Positions 8,410 through 16,303 of a DNA stretch of 64,000 nucleotides are shown piece after piece. Origin of the DNA: Priestia iocasae. GTDB taxonomy: Bacteria > Bacillota > Bacilli > Bacillales > Bacillaceae_H. The stretch spans positions 310,001-374,000 of the forward strand of contig NZ_JAFBFC010000002.1 in assembly GCF_016909075.1 (NCBI RefSeq). Direction: 5' to 3'. The translations under genes were made by a program, and so were the position numbers. Numbering within the stretch: position 1 is the first letter of the stretch; each line of letters starts with the position of its first letter. The notes beneath the pieces were generated by a model. That model saw only the letters and a program-made list of their open reading frames with translations. It did no database searches and was not told the origin of the DNA.

Positions 8410-9285
8410 TTACTCTGTTAGGAGAGAAATCAGTTGTTTTAAAGGGGGAGTTAGCCACTTTTTCTTTTGATAGACAATCTGAGTATGGAGTTTCATATCC
8501 TTACCTTGAAACGGAAGCTGAATGAGCTTGCCGCTTCGAATATCTTCTTTCACTGAAATTTCTGGTAAGACAGCTACACCTAAATCATCTGCAACACATT
8601 GCTTAATTGCTTCTAGACTGCTAAACGAAATGATAGACTTCACATGTACATGTTCTTCTGTTAAGAGTTGCTCTAATAGAACTCGATAAGAGCAGCCTTC
8701 TTCCGTTAAAATAAGCGTTTCGGTTTCAAGGTCTCTTAATTCAATGAATTCTTTTTGAAGAAGCCGATGAGATGGCGAAGCAACCATCACAAGTTTCTCT
8801 TCCCTAACCGCAATGGTCATTAATTCCGGGTGTGTAATGTAACGATCAAGTAAGATGGAGAGATCATATTTTCCCTCTAATGCGCCTTCTGTCAAATTCG
8901 GACAAAGACCTGATTCTAAACGAATTTGTAATTGGGGGTGTTGCTTTTTCAGCTGCTTGATATACGGAGTTAAGAAATACGCCGCGAGAGATTCACCTGT
9001 CCCAATCCGAATCGTTCCTCGCAGATTATCATCTTTTACAAGCTGCCTTTCTGCCTCATCTAATAGCGATAGCACTTGCTCTACGTAATAGTACAGCTCT
9101 TCTCCTGATTGAGTCAGTCTCATTTTTCGACCTGCTCGTTCAAACAATTTGACTTTATAATGCTCCTCTAATTTCTTAATTTGTGTAGTTACACTCGATT
9201 GAGCGTATCCAAGCACTTCCCCTGTTTTTGTATAGCTCCCCCATTTGACCACTTCCTTAAACGTATAAAAATAACTAACATCCAT
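8410..9285 (-). CDS. LysR-family transcriptional regulator
   Basis: 291 residues, typical for the family. The N-terminal winged helix-turn-helix (about residues 1-60) contains SYTKTGEVLGYAQSSVTTQI and the 'KLFERAGRKMRLTQSG' wing. A periplasmic-binding-protein-like effector domain follows from about residue 90. It is transcribed divergently from a flavin reductase gene, with inverted repeats in the shared gap, and upstream of an alcohol dehydrogenase. It probably controls one or both neighbours. The effector is unknown. Confidence 0.9.
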   Translation of the reverse strand: MDVSYFYTFKEVVKWGSYTKTGEVLGYAQSSVTTQIKKLEEHYKVKLFERAGRKMRLTQSGEELYYYVEQVLSLLDEAERQLVKDDNLRGTIRIGTGESLAAYFLTPYIKQLKKQHPQLQIRLESGLCPNLTEGALEGKYDLSILLDRYITHPELMTIAVREEKLVMVASPSHRLLQKEFIELRDLETETLILTEEGCSYRVLLEQLLTEEHVHVKSIISFSSLEAIKQCVADDLGVAVLPEISVKEDIRSGKLIQLPFQGKDMKLHTQIVYQKKKWLTPPLKQLISLLTE

Positions 9286-9307
9286 CTGGTTCCTCCATCA
9301 ATTTTCC

Positions 9308-9360
9308 CGATATTTTGTATCGATAATTATAGATAACATTGATAATCAAAGCAATGTTAT
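9308..9360. promoter_or_regulatory. divergent control region with two inverted repeats
   Basis: CGATA-N5-TATCG lies at 9308-9322 and ATAACATTG-N10-CAATGTTAT at 9333-9360. They fall between the divergent LysR gene and flavin reductase gene, where LysR proteins typically bind. The arms share ATTGAT with the palindrome at 8389-8407, which suggests one regulator for three promoters. Confidence 0.5.
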
Positions 9361-9431
9361 ACTCAATTCTGAATGACTATAATATGTATGATTTAAAATA
9401 AACAACAATGTTACGAGAGGAGCATCACCTA

Positions 9432-9968
9432 ATGAGTATTTTAATTCTATCAGGAAGCACAAGAAAAAACGGAAACACAGAGTACTTAGCAACGAAAGCT
9501 GTAGAAGGACTTCCTCACACCGTTGTATCGTTAGCCGACAAAAACATTAAACCTATCGTTGATATGAGACATACAGAAGAAGGATTTTCCCCTGTTGAAG
9601 ATGATTACGAAGAAATTTTACAATTAATACTAAAGCATGATGTGTTACTATTTGCGACACCCCTTTATTGGTATGGGATGAGTGGACCAATGAAAGACTT
9701 CTTTGATCGTTGGTCTCAATACTTACGCGATGAGCGCTTTCCTTTTAAAGAAGAACTTAAAAAGAAAAAAGCCTATGTTGTCATTACCGGCGGAAGTGAC
9801 GCAAACATTAAAGGCTTACCTCTTATTCAGCAGTTCAACTATATCTTTGAATTTGTAAACATGGAGTTCGTTGACTACATGATTGGTGTCGGTGGAAAGC
9901 CAGGAGATGTAGAACATGATTACAAGGCATTAGAAAAAGCGAAGAGTTGGAATAAGCAGTTAGGTTAA
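9432..9968 (+). CDS. NAD(P)H-dependent FMN reductase / flavodoxin-fold oxidoreductase
   Basis: 178 residues. The N-terminal beta strand and phosphate-binding loop 'SILILSGSTRKNGNTEYLA' and the mid-chain 'ATPLYWYGMSGPMKDFFDRW' are the FMN-binding elements of the YwqN/NADPH-dependent FMN reductase family. It is expected to reduce flavins or quinones in the cytosol. ATG at 9432 is chosen because GAGAGGAG lies 9 bases upstream; an in-frame ATG at 9408 would place that site inside the gene. It is divergent from the LysR gene. Confidence 0.8.
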   Translation: MSILILSGSTRKNGNTEYLATKAVEGLPHTVVSLADKNIKPIVDMRHTEEGFSPVEDDYEEILQLILKHDVLLFATPLYWYGMSGPMKDFFDRWSQYLRDERFPFKEELKKKKAYVVITGGSDANIKGLPLIQQFNYIFEFVNMEFVDYMIGVGGKPGDVEHDYKALEKAKSWNKQLG

Positions 9969-9971
9969 CAC

Positions 9972-10007
9972 AAAAAGGTGAGTTCGTGATGACGAACCCA
10001 CCTTTTT
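9972..10007. terminator. bidirectional terminator
   Basis: AAAAAGGTG-a-GTTCGT / ACGAAC-c-CACCTTTTT with a 4-base loop. It lies between converging genes and has A/T runs on both sides. Confidence 0.85.
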
Positions 10008-10012
10008 ATTTA

Positions 10013-10972
10013 TTAATTTCTGATCACAATATAAATCATATACACCACATACGCAATCACTAACGTCATTCCCTCAAACTTCCCAATTTTATAGTGAGTT
10101 CTTGAGAATACTAGTAAAACACCTGTAAGAATAATCATTAATAAAGCATCAGTAAAAATTTTGCCATCCACTGCAAGAGGTGAAATGACAGAGGCTGAAC
10201 CTAATACAAATAAAATGTTAAAGATGTTACTTCCTACAATGTTTCCAAGCGCAATTTCGCTTTCTTTTTTAATTGCAGCCGTGATGGACGTAATTAATTC
10301 AGGCAGCGACGTTCCAACCGCGACAATGGTTAAACCAACTAATGTTTCGCTCATACCAAACGACAGGGCAATTTGAGTAGCATTGCTCACCACAAACTCT
10401 CCACCTAGAATGATCCCCGCTAACCCCACTAAAGTCAGGATGGTATTCTTCCCCCATGAAGGCGCTTCTGCTGTAACTTCCGCATCCACTTGGACCTTAT
10501 CACGACTATTGCGTGCTACTTCAAATATGTAATATAAAAAGATGCCGAAAAACAGTAACAAAATCAATCCATCACTTCTTGTGATAAAATTTGCATTCAA
10601 CCCTTGAAGAGCGATATCGCTAATTAAGACAAGAAGGGCTGTGCTCCCTAACAGGGTAAACGGAATTTCTTTACGAATCGTTTCACTCTCTACCACTAAT
10701 GGATTAATCATTGCCGTTAAGCCAACAACTAACGTAATGTTAAAAATGTTACTTCCTACAACGTTACCAATCGCTACCCCCGCTGTTCCTTCTAAAGCTG
10801 CTACAATACTAACAGTTGCCTCTGGTGAACTCGTTCCAAAAGCCACAATCGTTAATCCAATTAGTAAAGGTGAAATGTTAAGCCCTCGCGCAATCTTTGA
10901 AGCACCGCTAACAAAGAAATCTGCCCCTTTAATCAGTAGGGCAAAGCCGACAATCAACAACAAATACGTCAC
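10013..10972 (-). CDS. CaCA-family sodium/calcium (cation) exchanger, YrbG-like
   Basis: 319 residues with about ten membrane helices in two homologous halves. Each half carries the alpha-repeat signature: 'GTSSPE' with GSNIFNI, and 'GTSLPE' with GSNIFNI. These acidic residues bind the exchanged cation in this superfamily. It is expected in the cytoplasmic membrane as a Ca2+/Na+ or Ca2+/H+ antiporter. The GTG start at 10972 follows AGAGGTAGATAAGC. It is monocistronic and shares a terminator with the converging flavin reductase gene. Confidence 0.85.
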   Translation of the reverse strand: MTYLLLIVGFALLIKGADFFVSGASKIARGLNISPLLIGLTIVAFGTSSPEATVSIVAALEGTAGVAIGNVVGSNIFNITLVVGLTAMINPLVVESETIRKEIPFTLLGSTALLVLISDIALQGLNANFITRSDGLILLLFFGIFLYYIFEVARNSRDKVQVDAEVTAEAPSWGKNTILTLVGLAGIILGGEFVVSNATQIALSFGMSETLVGLTIVAVGTSLPELITSITAAIKKESEIALGNIVGSNIFNILFVLGSASVISPLAVDGKIFTDALLMIILTGVLLVFSRTHYKIGKFEGMTLVIAYVVYMIYIVIRN

Positions 10973-11069
10973 GCTTATCTACCTCTTTCTCTATAAACTA
11001 CTATCCCTAATCTATATTACCGGAAATAAGCAAGATCCCCTACTAAAACGTCATAACAAAAAAAGAAAA

Positions 11070-11105
11070 GCCTCAATTCCTTGTTTCTGCAAAAGGAATT
11101 GAGGC
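11070..11105 (-). terminator. terminator of the tRNA-Val gene
   Basis: GCCTCAATTCCTT / AAGGAATTGAGGC stem of 13 bp. Read leftwards it is followed by TTTTCTTTTTTT. It lies 12 bases past the tRNA 3' end. Confidence 0.85.
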
Positions 11106-11116
11106 CTCTTTTCGGA

Positions 11117-11189
11117 TGATCTCGACTGGGTTCGAACCAGCGACCTCCACCCTGTCAAGGTGGCGCTCTCCCTGCTGAGCTACGAGATC
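11117..11189 (-). tRNA. tRNA-Val (anticodon GAC)
   Basis: Read on the minus strand, the acceptor stem GATCTCG/CGAGATC is perfect. The anticodon arm is CCACC-TTGACAG-GGTGG with anticodon GAC, and the T-arm is CTGGG-TTCGAAC-CCAG. The discriminator is A at 11117, and CCA is not encoded. It is a single-gene unit with its own terminator. Confidence 0.95.
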
Positions 11190-11262
11190 GTGATACTATG
11201 TATGAGCTTATTATACGAATCTAGTCATAGATTGTCAATCTCTTTTCCTATTCTATCAGCAT

Positions 11263-11276
11263 TGAAAGCGTTTATT
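11263..11276 (+). promoter_or_regulatory. weak candidate cre site upstream of the N-acetyltransferase gene
   Basis: TGAAAGCGTTTATT matches 12 of 14 cre positions, including the CG core. It lies about 75 bases upstream of the next gene. The last two positions do not match, so this is tentative. Confidence 0.3.
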
Positions 11277-11349
11277 TATGGATCTCCTAAATAGCTTCCC
11301 TCCTCGTTCTTTGCTACACTAAAAGCATAGAACTGGAGGGGGAAATCAA

Positions 11350-12099
11350 ATGAATAAAAGCCACTATTTACATCGAATTGGTGTAAGCTATGTCTCAAAC
11401 CCAACTCTTGACTACCTTACGTACCTTCAAGAACAACATATGCTTCATATTCCTTTTGAAAATCTTGATGTTATAAAGAAGGTACCGATTGTTTTAAATG
11501 TGGATCATTTTTATGAAAAAGTGGTCAATCATTTGCGTGGCGGCTTTTGTTACGAATTAAATGGCTTGTTTCATTGGTTGTTAGCTGAATTAGATTACGA
11601 TGTGAAGCTTCTCGCCTCAACGGTTCAAAGGGACGATGGCTCATGGGCATTAGACGAAAGCCACGCAACCAATATGGTCACAATAAAAGGAATACCCTAT
11701 CTCGTTGATGTAGGCTTTGGTGATTCTATTCGCAAGCCTGTTCCATTTACCGGAGAATTCGTAACGGATGTGAGCGGCTCTTATCGACTCACTTATATAG
11801 AGGACGGAATATATGACTTTCAAAAGAAGCTAGAGACTGAATGGAAAACAAAATATAGAGTGTCAGTGAAAGCAAAGCAGCTTCAAGAATTTAAGACAAT
11901 GTGTGAGTTCAATCAAACCTCTCCTCATTCACCGTTTACAAAGGCGTTGCTCGCCACAATCGCGACAAAAGATGGTCGAATAACCTTGTCTGGATCTACA
12001 TTGACTATAACCACTAAGAGCCAAAAGCAAAAATATGAAGTAAAAGAGCATGAGGTTCATACGTTGTTGCACAAACATTTTCATATACAGCTATCCTAA
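11350..12099 (+). CDS. arylamine N-acetyltransferase
   Basis: 249 residues. The family motif PFENLDV (about 35-41) is present, and a Cys-His-Asp triad can be placed at Cys67 (RGGFCYELN), His105 (DESHATNMV) and Asp120 (YLVDVGFGDS). It transfers acetyl from acetyl-CoA to arylamines or hydrazines in the cytosol. It is slightly short at the C-terminus compared with about 250-280 residues, but all catalytic parts are present. ATG follows CTGGAGGGGG. It stands alone; repeat copy C follows it immediately. Confidence 0.9.
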   Translation: MNKSHYLHRIGVSYVSNPTLDYLTYLQEQHMLHIPFENLDVIKKVPIVLNVDHFYEKVVNHLRGGFCYELNGLFHWLLAELDYDVKLLASTVQRDDGSWALDESHATNMVTIKGIPYLVDVGFGDSIRKPVPFTGEFVTDVSGSYRLTYIEDGIYDFQKKLETEWKTKYRVSVKAKQLQEFKTMCEFNQTSPHSPFTKALLATIATKDGRITLSGSTLTITTKSQKQKYEVKEHEVHTLLHKHFHIQLS

Positions 12100-12104
12100 A
12101 AAAG

Positions 12105-12183
12105 GGTCTGAGCCAAACAGGAGTACCGATCACTCCTGTTTGATTCAGACCACAGCATCTCTTGCCTATAAATCTTCTTTTTT
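12105..12183 (-). repeat. dispersed folding repeat, short form, copy C
   Basis: A 47-base hairpin (GGTCTGA-gc-CAAACAGGAGT / ACTCCTGTTTG-at-TCAGACC) is followed by the family tail CATCTCTTGCCTATAAA. In minus orientation it reads like copy A with the first half-stem deleted: AAGAAGATTTA joined directly to the AGGCAAGAGATG arm. It lies between converging genes, where it may also terminate transcription. Confidence 0.75.
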
Positions 12184-12191
12184 CGTTTTGC

Positions 12192-12839
12192 TTACTTTTG
12201 TGAGAAAATCATCTGAGTAGGTCCCACCGCTTGTCCCTTTAATTCGTTATAACGAACCTTAAATGTTCCTAATTTCTTCCCTTTTGCATCTTGCAAGTTC
12301 AACGTTGCGGTTAGCCCTTGTTTATCGACGTTGTAAGAAACAAAGGAATCAATTGAAAGAATAGGAGGTTCAGCATTTCCTTTCAGCTTTAAAACATCTT
12401 TATCATTCAACTGAACATGAAACGCCCCGTCATCCATGTAATATTTCACTTCATTCAGTAAAACGGTTCGTGCATCGTAGACACGTAGCTCTGAAACCGG
12501 ATGCGTCAGTGTAACGACTTTTGCTTCATTGACAAAAACTCCTGTTGCTACTTTCTGAGGTAGTAGTACAACGAGCTCATGTCTCCCGTCTTCATTCATA
12601 TCAACTTCTTTGAGCATAGGTTTTTTTGATTGTGTTTTTACGGCTGTCCAATCCGGAAACGAAAGGTACTGTCCATTTATTCGAAGTTGAAATTCTTCAT
12701 ACATTCCATTTTTCTCTTTTGCTTGAACTTCAATCTCTCGATTTGGTAACTCGCTAATTACTTCATAATTAGCTTCTGCATGGATTGTAACAGCATTCAT
12801 AAGTAGAAAAGTTACTCCTAGAAGAACGAGTTTTCTCAT
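12192..12839 (-). CDS. secreted protein of unknown function
   Basis: 215 residues with a clear signal peptide (MRKLVLLGVTFLLMNAVTIHAEA, cleavage near residue 22). The rest is beta-rich and soluble. 'DMNEDGRHELVVLLP' resembles a Ca-binding DxNxDGxxE loop of FG-GAP or EF-hand-like repeats, but only one copy is seen. I do not recognise the family. ATG follows AAAGGTGGTTTTTAG. It is divergent from an acetyltransferase gene. Confidence 0.7.
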   Translation of the reverse strand: MRKLVLLGVTFLLMNAVTIHAEANYEVISELPNREIEVQAKEKNGMYEEFQLRINGQYLSFPDWTAVKTQSKKPMLKEVDMNEDGRHELVVLLPQKVATGVFVNEAKVVTLTHPVSELRVYDARTVLLNEVKYYMDDGAFHVQLNDKDVLKLKGNAEPPILSIDSFVSYNVDKQGLTATLNLQDAKGKKLGTFKVRYNELKGQAVGPTQMIFSQK

Positions 12840-12996
12840 CTAAAAACCACCTTTTTCCATTAGTATGAGAATTTTTCTACTTTCTATTCTTCTTATGTAT
12901 CATCTTGTAAAAGCCCAATCCAAAAACGTTTTACTCATTTTTACATATGATGAAACAGAACCAATTAGATCATTGAATGAAACGAGTTGGAATCAT

Positions 12997-13473
12997 ATGA
13001 GTATCAATTACCGCGTTGCCAAACTAGAGGATTATCATGACGTCAACCATGTATTAGCAGAATCTCTTCATTTGCATGCTGAAGCTTTACCCGACCTATT
13101 TGATAAAGAAGCCTATTTGTTTACACCACAGCAATATCAATCAATCATGTATTATTCAACTGTTGAAATTATCCTTGCTGAACACAATCAAAACATTGTA
13201 GGGGCATCCGTTGTAGAATTAAATTATAATCCTCCACTAAAAAGAACACCTCCGTCCTATACAGCCTTTATTCAGTTCTTTAGTGTTAAAAGAGAATATC
13301 AACAGCTTGGAATTGGAAAAGAATTATTTGAGGTAACAAAAGAATGGGCTAAAGCTAAAGGTGCTCTTGACCTTCAGCTAACGGTTTGGTCTTTTAATGA
13401 AAAAGCCATTCGCTTCTATGAAAAGCTTGGTTTATGCGAAACAAGTAAACTGATGAGATTAAAATTAAACTAA
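12997..13473 (+). CDS. GNAT-family N-acetyltransferase
   Basis: 158 residues from the ATG at 12997. Acetyl-CoA-binding motif A is 'FFSVKREYQQLGIGKELFEVTKEWAK' in outline (R/Q-x-x-G-x-G/A pattern at QQLGIGK), followed by the family end 'FNEKAIRFYEKLGLCE'. The frame is open further upstream to 12865. The added residues overlap the promoter region of the divergent gene and do not belong to the fold, so the internal start is preferred; its ribosome site is weak. Substrate is unknown. Confidence 0.75.
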   Translation: MSINYRVAKLEDYHDVNHVLAESLHLHAEALPDLFDKEAYLFTPQQYQSIMYYSTVEIILAEHNQNIVGASVVELNYNPPLKRTPPSYTAFIQFFSVKREYQQLGIGKELFEVTKEWAKAKGALDLQLTVWSFNEKAIRFYEKLGLCETSKLMRLKLN

Positions 13474-13519
13474 AAAAGCTTGACTCAACCGTCATGTGAC
13501 GATAGAGTCAAGCTTTTTT
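13472..13519. terminator. bidirectional terminator
   Basis: AAAAAAGCTTGACTC / GAGTCAAGCTTTTTT is a 15-bp stem between converging genes. It overlaps the stop codon of the acetyltransferase gene and touches that of the next gene. Confidence 0.9.
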
Positions 13520-14051
13520 AGTTAGTCGTTTCGGCTTGTTCGCGTTCTAAATCATCACGCTGACGATGAGCTAGACGACTAGCTGCACTCGCTGCAACAC
13601 TAGCAACTAAATCATCTAAAAACGTATGAACGCCTCCATTTTTCTTTGTATCTAGTTTTTCAATAATGCCTACTTTTACTTTATCTAGATGACCAAATGT
13701 TGTTACGGCAATACTTCCATATGTTAAAACAGCACCAAGGGCGATTGTTTCATCTACACCAAATAAGCCTTCATCTTGCTCAACAATCGTTTGAAGTGGC
13801 TCAGATAATTTCTTTTGTTCAGCAAGCTTGTCTAATTCAATACCAACAAGTAAGGCGTGTTGAATTTCGCGCTTTTGTAGAACTCTTTCAACACTATCTG
13901 CACATTCTTGAAGTGTTAGATTTGGATTGTAAGGTAATTGCATGTCATAGACAATTTCCGCAATATCAAATATTGTTACACCGCGTTCTTCTAATAGGGA
14001 TAATGTTGCTTTTGTTACTTCATGTGATGGTACAAAGTTTCTCTCTTTCAA
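13518..14051 (-). CDS. yutG: phosphatidylglycerophosphatase A family protein (YutG-like)
   Basis: 177 residues. The PgpA family signature is seen in 'GVDETIALGAVLTYGSIAVTT' and 'HTFLDDLVASVAASAASRLAH' (in outline), with acidic FLDD residues. In the family it dephosphorylates phosphatidylglycerol-phosphate, though this Bacillus branch is soluble-looking and its role is less certain. The frame opens at a TTG at 14069, but the GGGGAG ribosome site lies inside that extension. The TTG at 14051, 6 bases after it, is therefore taken as start. Confidence 0.75.
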   Translation of the reverse strand: MKERNFVPSHEVTKATLSLLEERGVTIFDIAEIVYDMQLPYNPNLTLQECADSVERVLQKREIQHALLVGIELDKLAEQKKLSEPLQTIVEQDEGLFGVDETIALGAVLTYGSIAVTTFGHLDKVKVGIIEKLDTKKNGGVHTFLDDLVASVAASAASRLAHRQRDDLEREQAETTN

Positions 14052-14175
14052 CTCGCTCTCCCCTTTCAAAAGTAACTTCTACTTTTAGGATGACACAAAA
14101 CGTAGGAATTTCCAACTGTTTTCACCGAAATCGAGTCAATATTCATAAACTTTACTGCTACATATGGTACAATAA

Positions 14176-14189
14176 AGACAACGCTTTCA
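14176..14189 (-). promoter_or_regulatory. candidate cre (CcpA) site upstream of yjcH
   Basis: On the minus strand TGAAAGCGTTGTCT matches 13 of 14 positions of TGWAANCGNTNWCA. It lies 28 bases before the yjcH start and just after a TACAAT -10-like element (14168-14173), a position suited to repression. Confidence 0.5.
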
Positions 14190-14217
14190 TTATTCTTATT
14201 AATCGGAGTCGATAAAC

Positions 14218-14940
14218 ATGCAAGAAAGTAAACAGAAATTAGAAGAGGTATCTCTCTACAGTGAATCATTACAGCAAACTATTACACTCTTAATCTACCT
14301 TCCTGCAAACTTTTCACCGCTTTATAAGTACACTTTATTAATTGCGCAGGATGGTCGAGACTATGTCATGTATGGCCGAACACCAAAGGTAATTGATGAA
14401 CTAATGAGTGACTCAAAAATTGATCGCACCATTTTTGTTGGCATTCCATACACGGATGTGAATGATCGTCGTGATAAATATCACCCTGAAGGCCATCAGC
14501 AAGAAGCCTACATCCGCTTTTTAGCACATGAGCTTGTTCCATATTTAGATCAAAAGTATCCCACCTATCAAATGGGGAAAACACGCACACTCATTGGGGA
14601 TTCATTAGGGGCGACGGTCTCACTAATGGCTGCCTTATCCTATCCCCACACGTTCGGCAATGTGATTATGCATTCTCCTTTTGTAAATGAGACTGTACGA
14701 AAAGCTGTAGATGCGTTTAAAGATACTTCACTGTTAGATCTTTATCACATTATCGGTACACAAGAAACAGCTGTCAAAACAACAAAAGATGGCGTACTCG
14801 ACTTTTTAACACCAAACCGCGAGCTTCATGAACAAATGGCTGATAAAGGCTATCATGTTTTCTATGATGAGTTTGATGGGGACCACACATGGAAGTACTG
14901 GCAAAAAGACATGAAACGAGCTTTAGAAACGATGCTTTAA
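14218..14940 (+). CDS. yjcH: putative esterase, YjcH-like alpha/beta hydrolase
   Basis: 240 residues of the 'putative esterase' (enterochelin esterase/esterase D) family. The nucleophile elbow is GDSLGA with Ser129; 'LLIAQDGRDY' supplies the oxyanion-hole region; the terminal 'DGDHTWKYW' contains the probable catalytic His. It hydrolyses an unknown ester in the cytosol. It is followed by yjcG and yjcF, the same trio as in B. subtilis. A 204-base gap before yjcG suggests a separate promoter for the latter. Confidence 0.85.
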   Translation: MQESKQKLEEVSLYSESLQQTITLLIYLPANFSPLYKYTLLIAQDGRDYVMYGRTPKVIDELMSDSKIDRTIFVGIPYTDVNDRRDKYHPEGHQQEAYIRFLAHELVPYLDQKYPTYQMGKTRTLIGDSLGATVSLMAALSYPHTFGNVIMHSPFVNETVRKAVDAFKDTSLLDLYHIIGTQETAVKTTKDGVLDFLTPNRELHEQMADKGYHVFYDEFDGDHTWKYWQKDMKRALETML

Positions 14941-15144
14941 AACGTCAGCTTAAACTCTATACGTTCTTTTCTACTCGCTATAACGTTCAATATTCTTTAC
15001 TTATACTAAGAAATAGGTGTTTTTTTACCTATATTTCCTTTTCAGTGTGGATTTATTTTTTGAAAATTTGATATAATGAGCTCAATTCATATATCCATTT
15101 TATACATATGATTGAGCATGACCTATTTGAGGAGGGAACTTATT

Positions 15145-15657
15145 ATGAAATTCGGCGTTGTCCTTTTTCCATCAAAACAACTTCAAGATGTAGCAAATTC
15201 ATATCGTAAACGCTACGATCCTAACTATGCATTAATTGCACCTCATTTAACTGTAAAAGAAGCATTTGAAGCTTCTGAAGATGAAATCCAAGAGGTAGTA
15301 AAGGCATTACGTGACGTAGCAAACCGTACAACTCCGTTTACATTACAAGTGACAAGAGTGAGTTCTTTTTCGCCTGTTAATAATGTTCTTTACTTAAAAG
15401 TAGATCGAAACAATGCTTTGCACGAGCTGTATGATAACCTTCATACTGGGGCATTATCACAGGAGACAGAATATGCTTTCGTTCCACATATTACAATTGG
15501 TCAAAAGCTTTCTGACGATGAACATCTTGATGTGTACAGCCAATTAAAATTAGTTGATGTTGCTCACGAAGAAGAAGTAGATCGTTTTCACCTTCTCTAT
15601 CAACTTGAAAATGAAACATGGACAGTCTTTGAAACATTTCGTTTTGGAAAGGAATAA
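15145..15657 (+). CDS. yjcG: 2H phosphoesterase / 2'-5' RNA ligase-like protein YjcG
   Basis: 170 residues with two HxT motifs: H34-L-T36 (APHLTVKEA) and H115-I-T117 (VPHITIGQ). This spacing is that of the LigT/2H superfamily, which opens cyclic phosphodiesters. ATG at 15145 is set by GGAGGG 9 bases upstream. It overlaps functionally with yjcF downstream (gap 5 bases), so the pair is co-transcribed. The biological RNA or nucleotide substrate is unknown. Confidence 0.85.
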   Translation: MKFGVVLFPSKQLQDVANSYRKRYDPNYALIAPHLTVKEAFEASEDEIQEVVKALRDVANRTTPFTLQVTRVSSFSPVNNVLYLKVDRNNALHELYDNLHTGALSQETEYAFVPHITIGQKLSDDEHLDVYSQLKLVDVAHEEEVDRFHLLYQLENETWTVFETFRFGKE

Positions 15658-15662
15658 GAATA

Positions 15663-16085
15663 TTGAACATACTAATTGCTGACAACGAGAAACAACGCAA
15701 CGACGCTTATGCTGTTCGAAAGCAAGTATTTGTTGACGAACAGAACGTTCCGATTGAAGAGGAAATTGATCAACACGAAGATGAGGCTGCTCACATTGTC
15801 GTTTATGATCAAGACCAACCTGTAGGAGCTGGGCGCTTCCGAGTCGTAGATGGCTATGGAAAAGTAGAACGCATTTGTGTTCTTTCATCACACCGTAAGT
15901 ATGGTGTAGGAAAGCAAATCATGCTTTATATGGAACAAGTTGCTTCGGCACACGATGTGCATAAATTAAAATTAAACGCACAAACACAAGCCGAGGGCTT
16001 TTATCAAAAACTTGGATACGAAACGGTTTCAGGTGAATTTCTTGATGCCGGTATTCCTCACGTTACAATGGTAAGATCACTATAA
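15663..16085 (+). CDS. yjcF: GNAT N-acetyltransferase YjcF
   Basis: 140 residues, full length for the family. 'RKQVFVDEQNVPIEEEID' near the N-terminus and 'VERICVLSSHRKYGVGKQIM' (acetyl-CoA loop RKYGVG) are typical of the ElaA/YjcF subgroup, ending in 'AEGFYQKLGYE'. It starts with TTG after AAAGGAA, inside the end of yjcG. Acceptor substrate is unknown. Confidence 0.85.
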   Translation: MNILIADNEKQRNDAYAVRKQVFVDEQNVPIEEEIDQHEDEAAHIVVYDQDQPVGAGRFRVVDGYGKVERICVLSSHRKYGVGKQIMLYMEQVASAHDVHKLKLNAQTQAEGFYQKLGYETVSGEFLDAGIPHVTMVRSL

Positions 16086-16097
16086 ATATACGACTAA

Positions 16098-16139
16098 GAG
16101 GTGTTAAAAAAGGCAGATGGCCTTTTAACGCCTCTTTTT
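16098..16139 (+). terminator. terminator of yjcGF
   Basis: GAGGTGTTAAAA…GGC / GGCC-TTTTAACGCCTC, with one G-T pair, followed by TTTTT. Confidence 0.8.
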
Positions 16140-16303
16140 ATTTGTTTGCCTCCCCTCTCTCAATAGGTAATGAAAAATAGCTACTATCCATTTTAATCTT
16201 TTTATCCCTCTGAAAATGTCCTTTTGTCTGCTACTTTAAAGACGGATAAAAAAAGAGGAAACGCTCATACTACTTGTAACGACAAAACTTTAGGTGAGAA
16301 GAA

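Noticed and set aside
12865-12996. Signal-peptide-like N-terminus on the acetyltransferase at 12997
   Set aside because: The extension lies in the divergent promoter region and does not belong to the GNAT fold; the internal ATG gives a normal protein.
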